DNA of 64,000 bases from Flaccisagitta enflata (taxonomy: Eukaryota > Chaetognatha > Sagittoidea > Aphragmophora). The translations under genes and the position numbers were made by a program. Below, one piece after another: positions 1 to 9,888 of this stretch. The stretch spans positions 64,046,001 to 64,110,000 of the forward strand of contig OZ231126.1 of assembly GCA_965153355.1 (NCBI GenBank), written 5' to 3'. The number at the start of each line of letters is the position of its first letter. The stretch's first letter is position 1. The notes beneath the pieces were generated by a model. The model saw only the letters and a list, made by a program, of their open reading frames with translations, did not search any database and was not told the origin of the DNA.

Positions 1-447
1 CTAATTTGAGAAAGTACATGGCACAGCTTTCGACAGCAACTCCTCAACTATCTGTTTGGTCGGTCTGTTTGTCCGTCTGTCCGTGGTTGGCAGACTTTTC
101 ATTTTGGGGATTTTACATCACTGACCAATCCATGATCCACATCACTGCGCTGGCTCTCCCAAGTCAGACAAGATAGATATTTTTATGATTGATTGAATTC
201 TAAATCACCCAAGTATTTCTAACCTAACACGGTCGGTTTCAAAAACGCTGTGAAAACTGTGAAAACTGAAAAGCCCTGCATATTTACGCACAGACGAACC
301 AGATCCTATCTGGCTTTATCTCCCTTCGCTCTCTCATTCCTTACCTCTTTTTTCTCTGCCCTTGTTCCTCCTTCTCCATCTCAAACTAAATCGATATTTG
401 TGGGAATTTGTTTTCAACTCCGAGGCACAAAACTGCCACCATCGCTG
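1..447. other. No gene recognised
   Basis: AT-leaning unique-looking sequence with a short GTCTGTTTGTCCGTCTG run at about 60-80. The short open frame that starts near 250 runs straight into the CCG-rich array and shows no recognisable domain. Confidence 0.5.
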
Positions 448-780
448 AGACATCGCCGCCGCCGCCGCCACCGCCGCCGTCACCGCCGCCGTTTGCCGTT
501 TGTTATGCCGTCACCTTCGCCCACGCAACCACAACCGCCGACCCTTTACTCAAGTCCACAGCCGCCGCCATCGTCTTTACCACCGTCGTCACCGCCGTCT
601 TCACCGCCGTCGTCGTCTTCACCGCCGCCGTCGTCTTCACCGCCGTCGTCTTCACCGCCATCGTCTTTACCGCCGTCGTCACCGTCGTCTTCACCGCCGT
701 CGTCACCGCCGTCGTCACCGTCGTCTTCACCGCCGTCGTCACCGTCGTCTTCACCGCCGCCGTCGTCTTCACCGCCATCG
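448..780. repeat. CCG/TCG/TCA trinucleotide array
   Basis: A 330-bp imperfect array of CCG, TCG, TCA and TCT triplets. It stays open in several frames on both strands, giving Pro/Ser-rich, Val/Thr-rich and Arg/His-rich low-complexity peptides. Openness in unrelated frames is what a stop-free triplet repeat produces by itself, so I do not call it coding. It is the most GC-rich stretch of the first 5 kb. Confidence 0.85.
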
Positions 781-1575
781 TCCTATACGTAGCCGCCCAT
801 TGAAGTCATCTCGCATGAAGAATAACGTTCAGCGAAAAGGCATCAAACCAACCACACACAAACGACGGATTACTTTTCTTTTTCTTTGTTGGGTAGCTGC
901 CATAATGTTCAGTTTTGCTGCAATGACATCAAAGGTATTTACAATTGCTACAATTGCAAATTGCCCATCGGCCTATTATGTTCAGATCAGTATCATTTTC
1001 CTCTTTCCTTCTCTGCTTTTTGTTCATCCCCATAACGAAAGTGAGATATCATTAAGTGTTGTCATCTTATTGTGATCAATTGGCCACCCAACGAACTGCA
1101 AAGACTTTTTACTCAAATGATAATTGTGCAGAGTTTTTATTACTCTTCGATTTTGTGAAGTCGCCTTCGACTTGAAATGGCAACGGGCATCGCCAGCCAT
1201 TTTACCTTATTCATGCTGACGATTGTTTCTTCATTCCTTCGCTTTCTCTCCCGGATAAAACGACCTTTTTTTTCTTTACTAAAAAATTTTTTTTTTTATA
1301 TGCTGTCACAAAACAAACTCATTATTTGCAACAAAGCAATACAATACACTATATGATCTAACCTTCGTATCGTGTGAATAATTCAAGCGAATTGCGACTA
1401 GACTGTTGTTTTCTTCTGGCTACACTGTAAAATATTCAACTTCTTTAACATCTGCGGCTCTGCGCAAATACTTAATGAATATCATGCACCGTCACCAAGT
1501 TTGATATTATATTAAAGGGGGCGGGAAAGCGGCGGGCCTAAAAATGAAGACAAAAAAACACCAAAGACGATAGGG
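781..1575. other. No gene recognised
   Basis: AT-rich sequence with T runs near 1270-1310. I see no coding similarity, TIR or tandem array. Confidence 0.4.
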
Positions 1576-1577
1576 TA

Positions 1578-1988
1578 CCACGCGTATCAAAAAAAAAGAC
1601 GCACTTTTGAATGGCTCATTTAGCCATAAAGATTCAGAGAAACTAATTGAAATCTTAGACCATTTTAAAGCCCTTTGAAAGTACTTTCATTTGGCGCCAA
1701 TCTGGTATTTCTATCTTTTTTCGTTTAGAAATGGCATTAGTTTGAGTAAAAATGTTGCCCGTTTCAGTTTTGCAATCCCTATGTAAAATGTGCATTTTAG
1801 CAAAATAGTGCTTCTCTTTGCAGAGCTCTAGCTCCTAAACCGTTTGAGATACAGACCTGGGGTTGGTCTAGAATGAAAGATTTTTTGAAAATCTTTAAAA
1901 ATGACTTAACCAAAAATAGTTAAAATTATTTTCTTTATCTGTTTTATTCATAAATAAAGGGGTGCGTCTTTTTTTTTGATACGCGTGG
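1578..1988. mobile_element. MITE with perfect TIRs and TA target duplication
   Basis: A 411-bp element bounded by TA (1576-1577 and 1989-1990). Its ends are perfect inverted repeats: 1576-1604 and 1962-1990 match for 29 bp including the TA, starting CCACGCGTATC then A9 and GACGCAC. No coding capacity. A TA duplication with short perfect TIRs fits a Tc1/mariner-type non-autonomous element, although other superfamilies also use TA. The interior holds one copy of a motif (about 1828-1880) that recurs in unrelated places in this window. Confidence 0.85.
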
Positions 1989-2222
1989 TAGAGTGGGTTA
2001 AAATGGGTCAGCGGGGTAAGATGGGTGCAGCTACGTGGTCTTTATGGGTATCATTTCGCGCAACTTCTCTGTGAATTGCCCATCGGACGAAATTGCCTTA
2101 GCCTAGCTTCTCTTGTTGCCGGTTGTTCCAAAATCGTTTCTTTGAACAGGAGGCAGTCGCCGATTTTTTTCTGTAGACTTTTATTCTACAACCATAATTC
2201 CGACATGTCCTTTAATTTTGAT

Positions 2223-2270
2223 ATACAGTGGGAACCCGGTTTGACGTATGTTGTTAAATCGAATTTCTAA
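2223..2270 (+). mobile_element. Possible solo end of a Tigger-like element
   Basis: Starts TACAGTGGGAACCCGGTTTG, close to the CAGTGGAACCTCGG-type termini of pogo/Tigger elements and to the element at 4253. No matching right end found, so only a fragment is claimed. Confidence 0.35.
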
Positions 2271-2373
2271 TTTTCTTCAATCGATCTAAACAGCTTCATA
2301 ACTGGACAAAAAAGGCGAGTATCAGTGTCCAATTGATTGTTCTAGTCATCATTCAAGCATTAGCGTAACTGGC

Positions 2374-2383
2374 CAACAGACAT

Positions 2384-2442
<59 letters not shown>

Positions 2443-2444
2443 GG

Positions 2445-2475
<31 letters not shown>
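2374..2475. repeat. (CAGA)n microsatellite
   Basis: About 25 units of ACAG/CAGA with a few single-base variants near both ends. Confidence 0.95.
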
Positions 2476-2711
2476 GCCAAAAAACAAACAGAGACAGATA
2501 AGTGTTGCCTTATGAACAGGCCTGATTTTAGCTATTTCTTTGACTGAGCCTTTGGGGCTCGCTTCTCACAAGTTGACTGAGCCCGATCGGAAAACAGCGA
2601 GCCCGTTTAAAAACGTCATCAAACCCTAATTTGCATATTGAAGTTACGAGGGAAAAGATTTTGTTTGAGCGAAAAACAAAAACTTTTCCTATCGATTACT
2701 GAATGAGACTA

Positions 2712-3445
2712 CACTTTTTTTTTTATAAGCACCTCGTTTATAAGCACGCCCAGCCTCAGATATTGGGAAAATTTAAGCACATTGCTAAGCACGCTCCAGG
2801 CTGAGATTTCCAATTTGAAAAAATTTTAGGCTAATTTCTAGAAATATGCCAATTTTTAGACATTTTTGGTTGGAATTTTACCAAAACCAATGGAAACTTT
2901 GATAAAAACTGAAATTACTTGAAATATCAATTTGTCAATACACTCAGGACTTTGATTTGATACTGATAAGAATGACTTAATTCATCATGATATTTAAAGA
3001 TATTGTAGCTTAGATACTATCATTAATAAGAATTAATTGTTGTTATGAGGACTACCAAAAAAGAATAATATATCAGGATACTAAATAACACTGAAAATCT
3101 AAAAAAAGTTTATATTGAATCAAGATACTAATCGCATCCCATGGTTTATATGAAAGTAGAACAACGACAGTGAAAGATAGTATATATTTCTTTAAACAAA
3201 ATACATTCATTGCTGTATTTTATACTATACTTTATTCTATACTATACTATACTATTCTATTCTTTGCTATACTGTTTTTTTCTACTTTACTGTGTACTGT
3301 GTACTCTCTCTCATATATACTGAATAGGATAATTACTGATAAATGATAAGCACGCATTTAAGCACATTTCAGCTTCGATAATGAGATTTTGCTAAGCACG
3401 CTCAGCCTCAGCCGAAAAAAGAGCGTGCTTATAAAAAAAAAAGTG
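2712..3445. mobile_element. MITE, TAAGCAC-type TIR, TA target duplication
   Basis: A 734-bp element. The perfect inverted ends 2710-2732 and 3425-3447 (23 bp including TA) read CACTTTTTTTTTTATAAGCAC. Subterminal TAAGCAC and CAGCCTCAG motifs recur inside both ends (2740-2760, 3352-3420). No ORF. The TIR layout (CAC, T run, TATAAG-CAC, then CAGCCTCAG) resembles the ends of the 3.83-kb element at 22624-26453, so this may be its short non-autonomous relative. Confidence 0.85.
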
Positions 3446-3684
3446 TACTCTGCCATCATCAAAATCTATTTGGCGGAATAAACTAAGTACTTTCGACGAT
3501 TTTCAACTATTTTAGCGCAACAAACCTTCTCTCATCTGACTTGTCATGATAGATTTTATGTTGGAGGAGAATTGGACAAAATGACTAATTCTCTGCACGA
3601 TTTTGTTATACTTTCCGAATCCTCCGCCAGAGCGAATTTAATTTGAATAGCTTTGGGCCGTAATACGTAAAACCCACCCAACCC

Positions 3685-3772
3685 TTAGCTCTAAAGCTAA
3701 CCCTGTCCCTTACCCTAACCCTAAAACTATCTCCAACCCTAACCCTAACCCTAAACCCACCCCTAACCCTAA
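3685..3772 (-). repeat. Degenerate telomere-like (CCCTAA)n block
   Basis: About 88 bp rich in CCCTAA (TTAGGG on the other strand), with perfect runs near 3712-3725 and 3738-3755 and variants such as CCCTTA and CCCACC. TTAGGG is the usual animal telomere unit. The decay and the interior position indicate an interstitial block, not a chromosome end. Confidence 0.7.
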
Positions 3773-4250
3773 TTTAAAAAACCGCTTAAAAAGTCTTAAA
3801 AACAAAAGATCACAGATGATTGTACATTTGTACAGGAGAATTATATATAGAAATCCACTTCCTTGATATCTGATGAAATTTAATGTACACAGTAGTATTT
3901 CACCTTCTCTTTGAAACGACCTGGGAATCGGGTTGACACAAGTTGCAGCCGATATGCAGCAAGATATGCAGCCTAATTTGTAAGAGCCTCCAGGGCTCAC
4001 ATCTCGCAAAACATAAAAGCCCGACAGCAAAATGGAGAGCATCGGGCTCGCGGGCTCGCTTTGAAATCAGGCCTGCTTATGAATACTCACAATGTCATGT
4101 AAATCAATAAGTATAAGATATCCTAAATCATTTGTGGGATATAAAATGTCACTGAAAGAACTTCTCTATTGATGATATTTCATATTTTTGTTTATTCTTC
4201 AGCTGTATTCCTATTCAATTTTTTGTTAAAAGTCTTAGTTTATGTTGAAA
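3773..4250. other. No gene recognised
   Basis: AT-rich sequence; short open frames here show no domain or repeat homology that I recognise. Confidence 0.4.
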
Positions 4251-4252
4251 TA

Positions 4253-4737
4253 CAGTGGAATCCCACCTTAGTGGCACCTCTATTTAAGGGATATCCGCAT
4301 TTAAGAGACAACACTGTCTGGTCCCAAATTTTTTCAGGCTTTTCTTGTTAAAAAACCTCTATTTAAGGAACCTCTATTTAAGGGATATCTGGATTTAAGA
4401 GACAAGTTTTTGAAAATATCCCTTATATCAGGGGAAATTTTAGGCAAATTTGATGAATTTTGAAAAAAAAATAGTATTTTGAGATAATTTTTTTAAAAAA
4501 ATTTGTTAGAAAATAATGAAATATTTCGTGTGTAATGAATATCCTGCCATGAACTAAATCAATCATTTTTGATCAACATACTCAAAGCAAAAAGGATGTG
4601 GTTACACTATGAATTAGGTGATCCTTAGTTACTAATATAAAAATCCTTAATAAAACATAAATTCAATTTAAGGGATTTCGGATTTAAGAGACAAAAATAG
4701 TCAGTCCCTAGAAATCCCTTAAACCGAGGTCCCACTA
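4253..4737. mobile_element. Tigger/pogo-like MITE
   Basis: Left end TACAGTGGAATCCCACC (from 4251) and inverted right end CCGAGGTCCCACTA (about 4724-4737). The ends are inverted imperfectly, with subterminal ATTTAAGGGAT and ATTTAAGAGACA motifs on both sides. This resembles the CAGTGG...CCTCGG termini of Tigger-type TcMar elements. The first copy of the 1.26-kb tandem duplication starts inside its right end at 4702. Confidence 0.65.
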
Positions 4738-4827
4738 AAAATCAATCTAAAAATTAATCTAAAATCAATCTAAAAATCAATCTAAGAATATATCAGAGCT
4801 TAAATGAAAATTCAAAATGAAATAAAA

Positions 4828-5479
4828 CAAAACCAACACCCATAAGTCGCGTGCGAGACTTACATTTAGAATGACTTAGAATGACTCAGAATGACTTAGT
4901 ATACTCTTATATGACCTAAAATGACCTAAAGAAATAAAATTGATAAAAACAAGGCCAACACCTATAAGTCGCGTGCGAGATTTACAGGGTAAGAATGACG
5001 TAGAACGACTTTGAATGACTTAGAATGACTTAGAATGACTTTGAATGACTTTGAATGACTTAAAATGTCCAAAAAGGACTTAAAATAACTAAAAAACCTA
5101 ATGACCAAAAATGACTTAAAATAACTTAAAATGACTTAAAATGACTTAGAATGACTCAAAATGACTTAGAATAACTATTAATGACTAAAAAGACTTAAAA
5201 AGACTTATAATGACCTAAGAGTTGACGTTATATAACAAAAAAAGGAAAGTGTGACGGACCGACGGACGGACGGACGGACGGACGGACGGACGGACGGACG
5301 GACGGACGGACCGACGGACGGACCGACGGACGGACGGACGGACGGACCGACCGACGGACGGACCGACAAAGCGGGGTGTAGAGTCGCGTGCACGCGACTA
5401 AAAATAAAGTGTGACCAACCAACCAACTAACCGACGGACGGACGGACAAAGCGGGGTGTAGAGCGCGTGCACGTGACTG
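4828..5479 (+). mobile_element. Family H element (outer), split by a second H copy
   Basis: The outer copy starts near 4828 (AAAACCAACACC, then AAGTCGCGTGCGAGAC) and continues after the inner copy with AAAGTGTGACC, a GACCAACC/GACGGACG array and a worn terminal hairpin (GCGCGTGCACGTGAC, to about 5479). The copy at 58013-58204 reads straight through the same point (TTGATAAAAAAAGTAAGTG), showing the uninterrupted arrangement. Non-coding. Confidence 0.75.
4950..5401 (+). mobile_element. Family H element (inner copy)
   Basis: Runs from CAAGGCCAACACC through AGTCGCGTGCGAGA, a minisatellite of AATGACTTAGA-like units, a GGAC/CGAC array (5253-5370) and the terminal hairpin GTCGCGTGCACGCGAC followed by TAAAAA. 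Family features match Helentron-associated non-autonomous elements: matching 5' and 3' subterminal inverted motif, central GTCN microsatellite, 3' hairpin, A/T-run target. No protein is encoded. Confidence 0.75.
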
Positions 5480-5509
5480 AAAACACAACAAAGTTAATAT
5501 GTTATTGTC

Positions 5510-5681
5510 ACTAAATCAGGTAAAAAGTTTCAAGGGACCTGGAAATAGCAACTCAGGTGCCGTTAAATCAGGTGAAATCAATATTACAAAAACCTGCAAA
5601 AATTTGAGACTAAAGAAACCTGGATGTTAAATCCAAAATGGCGTTAAATCAGGTGATAAAAAGGCGGTAGTCCACTGTACG
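5510..5681 (-). mobile_element. Partial Tigger-like MITE (one end)
   Basis: Ends GTAGTCCACTGTA; read in reverse this is TACAGTGGACTACCGCC, a pogo/Tigger-like terminus. Repeated AAATCAGGT motifs occur within. The opposite TIR is not visible. Duplicated at about 7092-7264. Confidence 0.45.
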
Positions 5682-5734
5682 TTTACTATATCTGTATCAT
5701 TTTTCCCCATCTCGTTACCACATATACCCTTTTT

Positions 5735-5962
5735 GGGCAGCGGCCCCAAAGGGCCGATGTCCTGTAGGACACAGGGGGGAATTTCCAGACGTCCGTACGT
5801 CCTTCCGTCCTTCCGTCCGTCCCCCCCCCCCGTTGGCCATCGAGGCCTCATATCCTCACTCTCAGGCCTGATTTAGGCCCTCTAAGCCCTCAAATTAGCC
5901 CTTCAGGCCTCAGCTCTCCGGGCCTCAAATCAGCTCTCCAGGCCTCAAATCAGCTCTCAAGG
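5735..5962 (+). mobile_element. Family F foldback element, truncated by duplication junction
   Basis: Starts GGGCAGCGGCCCC, then the left foldback arm (GATGTCCTGTAGGACACAGG) and the first 20-bp CTCAAATCAGCTCTCCAGGC-type units. It stops at the junction at 5962/5963 without its right arm; the full version is in copy B at 7320-7840. Confidence 0.85.
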
Positions 5963-6123
5963 CAGTCCCTAGAAATCCCTTAAACCGAGGTCCCACTAAA
6001 AATCAATCTAAAAATTAATCTAAAATCAATCTAAAAATCAATCTAAGAATATATCAGAGCTTAAATGAAAATTCAAAATGAAATAAAACAAAACCAACAC
6101 CCATAAGTCGCGTGCGAGACTTA

Positions 6124-6453
6124 CCGTATTTTCTCCATTTATCGCCCCCCCTCCAATTAACGCCCCCCCCCCTCTTTGAGCTCTCCAGAACAGTAATTTG
6201 GAAGAAGGTGAAATAGCAAATAATCTTTAAAAGTAGAAAGATTTTGCATATTGCAGCGGTTTTTTTTTCAAGGATTGAATAAAAAACAAGCAAGATACAT
6301 TTTATCTTACCTTTATCTGATATTTTAAGTAGCATTTTTTGTGAATAACATATAATTAGAGAGTTCTCACAGATCAAAAGGGGGCGTTAATTGGAGGGTA
6401 GAATGACAATATATTTTCAAAAGCGCCCGGGGCGCTAATTAGAGAAAATACGG
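6124..6453. mobile_element. 330-bp MITE with empty-site control (CCGTATTTTCTCC family)
   Basis: TIRs CCGTATTTTCTCC / inverse, flanked by TA (6122-6123, 6454-6455), with subterminal GCGCCCC motifs and CCCCCC runs. The duplicated copy A reads GAGACTTACATTTAG across the same site, so ends and TA duplication are defined directly. A relative lies at 23392-23733. Non-coding; probably mobilised in trans by a TA-targeting transposase. Confidence 0.95.
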
Positions 6454-6542
6454 TACATTTAGAATGACTTAGAATGACTCAGAATGACTTAGTATACTCT
6501 TATATGACCTAAAATGACCTAAAGAAATAAAATTGATAAAAA

Positions 6543-7066
6543 CAAGGCCAACACCTATAAGTCGCGTGCGAGATTTACAGGGTAAGAATGACTTAGAACG
6601 ACTTTGAATGACTTAGAATGACTTAGAATGACTTTGAATGACTTTGAATGACTTAAAATGTCCAAAAAGGACTTAAAATAACTAAAAAACCTAATGACCA
6701 AAAATGACTTAAAATAACTGAAAATGACTTAAAATGACTTAGAATGACTCAAAATGACTTAGAATAACTATTAATGACTAAAAAGACTTAAAAAGACTTA
6801 TAATGACCTAAGAGTTGACGTTATATAACAAAAAAAGGAAAGTGTGACGGACCGACGGACGGACGGACGGACGGACGGACGGACGGACGGACGGACCGAC
6901 GGACGGACGGACGGACGGACGGACGGACCGACGGACGGATCGACAAAGCGGGGTGTAGAGTCGCGTGCACGCGACTAAAAATAAAGTGTGACCAACCAAC
7001 CAACTAACCGACGGACGGACGGACGGACGGACAAAGCGGGGTGTAGAGCGCGTGCACGTGACTGAA
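6543..7066 (+). mobile_element. Family H elements of copy B (inner copy plus outer tail)
   Basis: Duplicate of the 4950-5479 block: CAAGGCC start, AATGACTTAGA minisatellite, GGAC array, first hairpin ending near 6976, then the outer copy tail with a second array and worn hairpin to about 7066. Tetranucleotide arrays differ in length from copy A, as expected of fast-mutating microsatellites. Confidence 0.75.
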
Positions 7067-7319
7067 AACACAACAAAGTTAATATGTTATTGTCACTAAA
7101 TCAGGTAAAAAGTTTCAAGGGACCTGGAAATAGCAACTCAGGTGCCGTTAAATCAGGTGAAATCAATATTACAAAAACCTGCAAAAATTTGAGACTAAAG
7201 AAACCTGGATGTTAAATCCAAAATGGCGTTAAATCAGGTGATAAAAAGGCGGTAGTCCACTGTACGTTTACTATATCTGTATCATTTTTCCCCATCTCGT
7301 TACCACATATACCCTTTTT

Positions 7320-7840
7320 GGGCAGCGGCCCCAAAGGGCCGATGTCCTGTAGGACACAGGGGGGAATTTCCAGACGTCCGTACGTCCTTCCGTCCTTCCG
7401 TCCGTCCCCCCCCCCGTTGGCCATCGAGGCCTCATATCCTCACTCTCAGGCCTGATTTAGGCCCTCTAAGCCCTCAAATTAGCCCTTCAGGCCTCAGCTC
7501 TCCGGGCCTCAAATCAGCTCTCCAGGCCTCAAATCAGCTCTCAAGGCATAAAATCAGCTCTGTAAGCCTCAAATCTGCTCTCCAGACCTCAAATCAGCAT
7601 TCCAGGCCCCAAATCAGCCCTCCAGGCCTCAAATCTGCCCCCAAGGCCTAAGGCCTGCCCCAGACCTCAAACCCCGCCTCAATTACCTCTTAGGCCTGCT
7701 ATATTCCCCCTCAGGACGTCTGGAAATTCCCCCTGTGTCCTACAGGACATCGGCCCTCTGGGGCCGCTGCCCTGCTCTCACTCCACTACTTCACTTGATC
7801 ACCCCAAGCAGGGCATCGGGTACCGCTGACCATGTGCGAT
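7320..7840 (+). mobile_element. Family F foldback element (complete)
   Basis: GGGCAGCGGCCCC arm at 7320-7385, a 20-bp tandem repeat of CTCAAATCAGCTCTCCAGGC type to about 7690, and an inverted right arm at 7710-7770 (GGACGTCTGGAAATTCCCCC ... GGGGCCGCTGCC). The tail follows with a GCAGGGC hairpin pair and GGTACCGCTGACCAT, ending near 7840. The last bases differ from the usual CGACTATT end, so the 3' boundary is approximate. Confidence 0.85.
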
Positions 7841-7960
7841 CCTTGGATGACTAGTTTCAGGATCACCTCATCTACTTTTGCGCAAGACTTCATGCACTCG
7901 TTACCGTGGCCTTTTGCTCCTGACGTGAGCTCTGACCCTATCCTCAATTGACACTGCAGT

Positions 7961-7963
7961 TTG

Positions 7964-8053
<90 letters not shown>

Positions 8054-8056
8054 TTC

Positions 8057-8107
<51 letters not shown>

Positions 8108-8143
8108 TTTTTCTTTCTTTCTCTCTTTCTTTCTTTTTTTTTC

Positions 8144-8207
<64 letters not shown>

Positions 8208-8208
8208 T
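7961..8208. repeat. (CTTT)n microsatellite
   Basis: About 60 units with CTTC and CTCT interruptions. Butts directly against a family H terminal hairpin. Confidence 0.97.
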
Positions 8209-8209
8209 T

Positions 8210-8363
8210 TAGTTGCGGACACGCAACTCTATAAGAGGCTTTGTCCGTCCGTCGGTCGGTTGGTTGGTCGGTCGGTCGGTTGGTTGGTCCGTCACGCTCG
8301 AGTTGAAAAGTGGGAAAACGCGCATTTCCGCTCCTGCCAACCCGTCCGCAACTGATGGCCTAT
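8210..8363 (-). mobile_element. Family H element, GTTGCGGAC subfamily
   Basis: Read on the minus strand it ends in a hairpin GAGTTGCGTGTCCGCAACT. On the plus strand this is TAGTTGCGGACACGCAACTC, then TATAAGAGGCTTTGTCC, a GTCGGTTG array, and CTCCTGCCAACCCGTCCGCAACTGATGGCC. Both outer ends abut microsatellites (CTTT and CT). Confidence 0.7.
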
Positions 8364-8386
8364 CTCTCTCTCTCTCTCTTCTCTCG

Positions 8387-8479
<93 letters not shown>
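8364..8479. repeat. (CT)n microsatellite
   Basis: Interrupted CT dinucleotide array of about 115 bp, starting at the CAAGGCC-side end of the H copy. Confidence 0.95.
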
Positions 8480-8481
<2 letters not shown>

Positions 8482-9079
8482 ATTGCAATACTTCAATACC
8501 TCAGTTGGAATAGGTGACTTTCTGCTCAATTCAAAGTCTGTCACAATGAATCTTTGCAACCACCCATTTGTTTTTAGATACGTCCTCGCATCTCTATAAG
8601 AGGGTGTGTCCGTAGGAAGGAAGGAAGGTATGTAGGTAACGCGAAAAGTTCTAAACGTGATTTCTTAGGTTTTCTCTTCATGTCTCTCCATGTATCTTCA
8701 TGTTTCCTATATCTCTTATAGCTCTTTGAGGGTGAGGAAGGAATCAGTTTATATTTTTCTCTATATCTCTGTATCTTTATATCTTCAATATCTATATATT
8801 TATATCTTTTAATCTTTGTTTTTGTATCTTGATATCTTACATTTAAAGAGGACGCATCTATTGGACATCTCTGGGCCTTGTTCTTCCCATTCTTCCCTTC
8901 CTTCGTTTACCTTTCATTTGTATTTTTATCATTTTTTATCTTTTTGTGAATTGAAATCAGCAATATAATTCCATTCACTTTTTTTTTTTTTTTTGGTTCA
9001 CGCATCCTGTTTTTGTCTTTCACTTATTTTCAACTGTTTCTCTCCATCCTACACTGTTTGTTCCTTTACCGTGAATTTT
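8480..9079. other. No gene recognised; possible H fragment near 8580
   Basis: T-rich sequence. At about 8579-8630, ACGTCCTCGCATCTCTATAA followed by GAAGGAAGG resembles the hairpin side of the GCATCTCTATA subfamily of H (compare 29795). Nothing coding is visible. Confidence 0.4.
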
Positions 9080-9110
9080 TAGTTGCGGACACGCGACTCT
9101 AGAACTTGCC
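9080..9110 (-). mobile_element. Solo terminal hairpin of family H
   Basis: TAGTTGCGGACACGCGACTC followed by TAGAACTTGCC, matching the hairpin end of family H with no array or distal end behind it. Confidence 0.5.
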
Positions 9111-9621
9111 ATGTTGTTATCATCTCCAACGTTTTTATCGTCTTGAGTGTTTTACACGCCATTTTTTAAATGCTTCACAGAATGTATGGCCACAGCCACT
9201 GGTTTTTACATCAAATGGGGGGCGTTGTGAGTCACAACTTGTGACAGTGGCGTATTTTGTTTTCCACTCTCTTCTATACGGTTTTTTAATATTTTTCATC
9301 TTCTTATTTGTAAACTGTACTTTAACATTGTTTCTCATCCACTCCTGGTGGTAGTGAGTGGGGAGTATAGCCTTTATGTACGTTATTCACAGTGAAGTTA
9401 GTGTATGACGCAGCATGTAAATATTTGTCAGTGGAGTAGATCTGATTGCGTTTTGATGTAACATAGCTACAGGGTCGCACAACACAACCCAAAAGAGTTC
9501 TCAAAGATTTATGCAGCAGATCTTAACAGATCTGAAATTTAGTATGTTTTTCAAGCAGGATTTGAACATATGCAGATTCTCGTGTCTACCTTTGGTCCAA
9601 TTATTCCCATGGTTCCTATCT

Positions 9622-9624
<3 letters not shown>
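9111..9624. other. No gene recognised
   Basis: Ordinary composition with several short open frames on both strands that overlap one another. None shows a motif I recognise. Confidence 0.4.

Positions 9625-9625
<1 letters not shown>

Positions 9626-9659
<34 letters not shown>
9626..9659. repeat. (CT)n microsatellite
   Basis: About 17 uninterrupted CT units. Confidence 0.95.
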
Positions 9660-9663
<4 letters not shown>

Positions 9664-9888
9664 CCATTCCATCTTGCCAATCCTGTCTTTAGTCGTTTTT
9701 CGTCATAAAGACAATCCCCCTTGATGGAAATTTGTATGGCCTTACAATCCGTGTCGCTCCCAAGTCACCCATTTTACCCACTTGTCCCAGATCGTCAGAA
9801 CGTCCCTCAGGCTAGCGATGTACTGTGTAGTCCATACCTGACCCTCCCCCCCCTTTGTCAAGAGCCCCAATAAGCATCTCGCCTATGA

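Larger units (their letters stand above)
4702..5962. repeat. Tandem duplication, copy A
   Basis: First of two adjacent near-identical units; offset 1261 bp. It contains the end of the Tigger-like MITE, a nested pair of family H elements, a Tigger-like right end and the first part of a family F element. It lacks the 330-bp MITE found in copy B. One visible difference is GACGTAGAAC here against GACTTAGAAC in B. Confidence 0.92.
5963..7546. repeat. Tandem duplication, copy B (carries a later MITE)
   Basis: Repeats copy A from CAGTCCCTAG onward, then continues past the point where A ends into the rest of the family F element. The two parent breakpoints share only the dinucleotide CA. It is longer than A because of the 330-bp MITE at 6124-6453 with its TA duplication; tetranucleotide array lengths also differ. 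Confidence 0.92.

Noticed and set aside
448-792. Pro/Ser-rich extensin-like peptide
   Set aside because: CCG/TCG triplet array is open on both strands and in several frames; no signal or structured flank.
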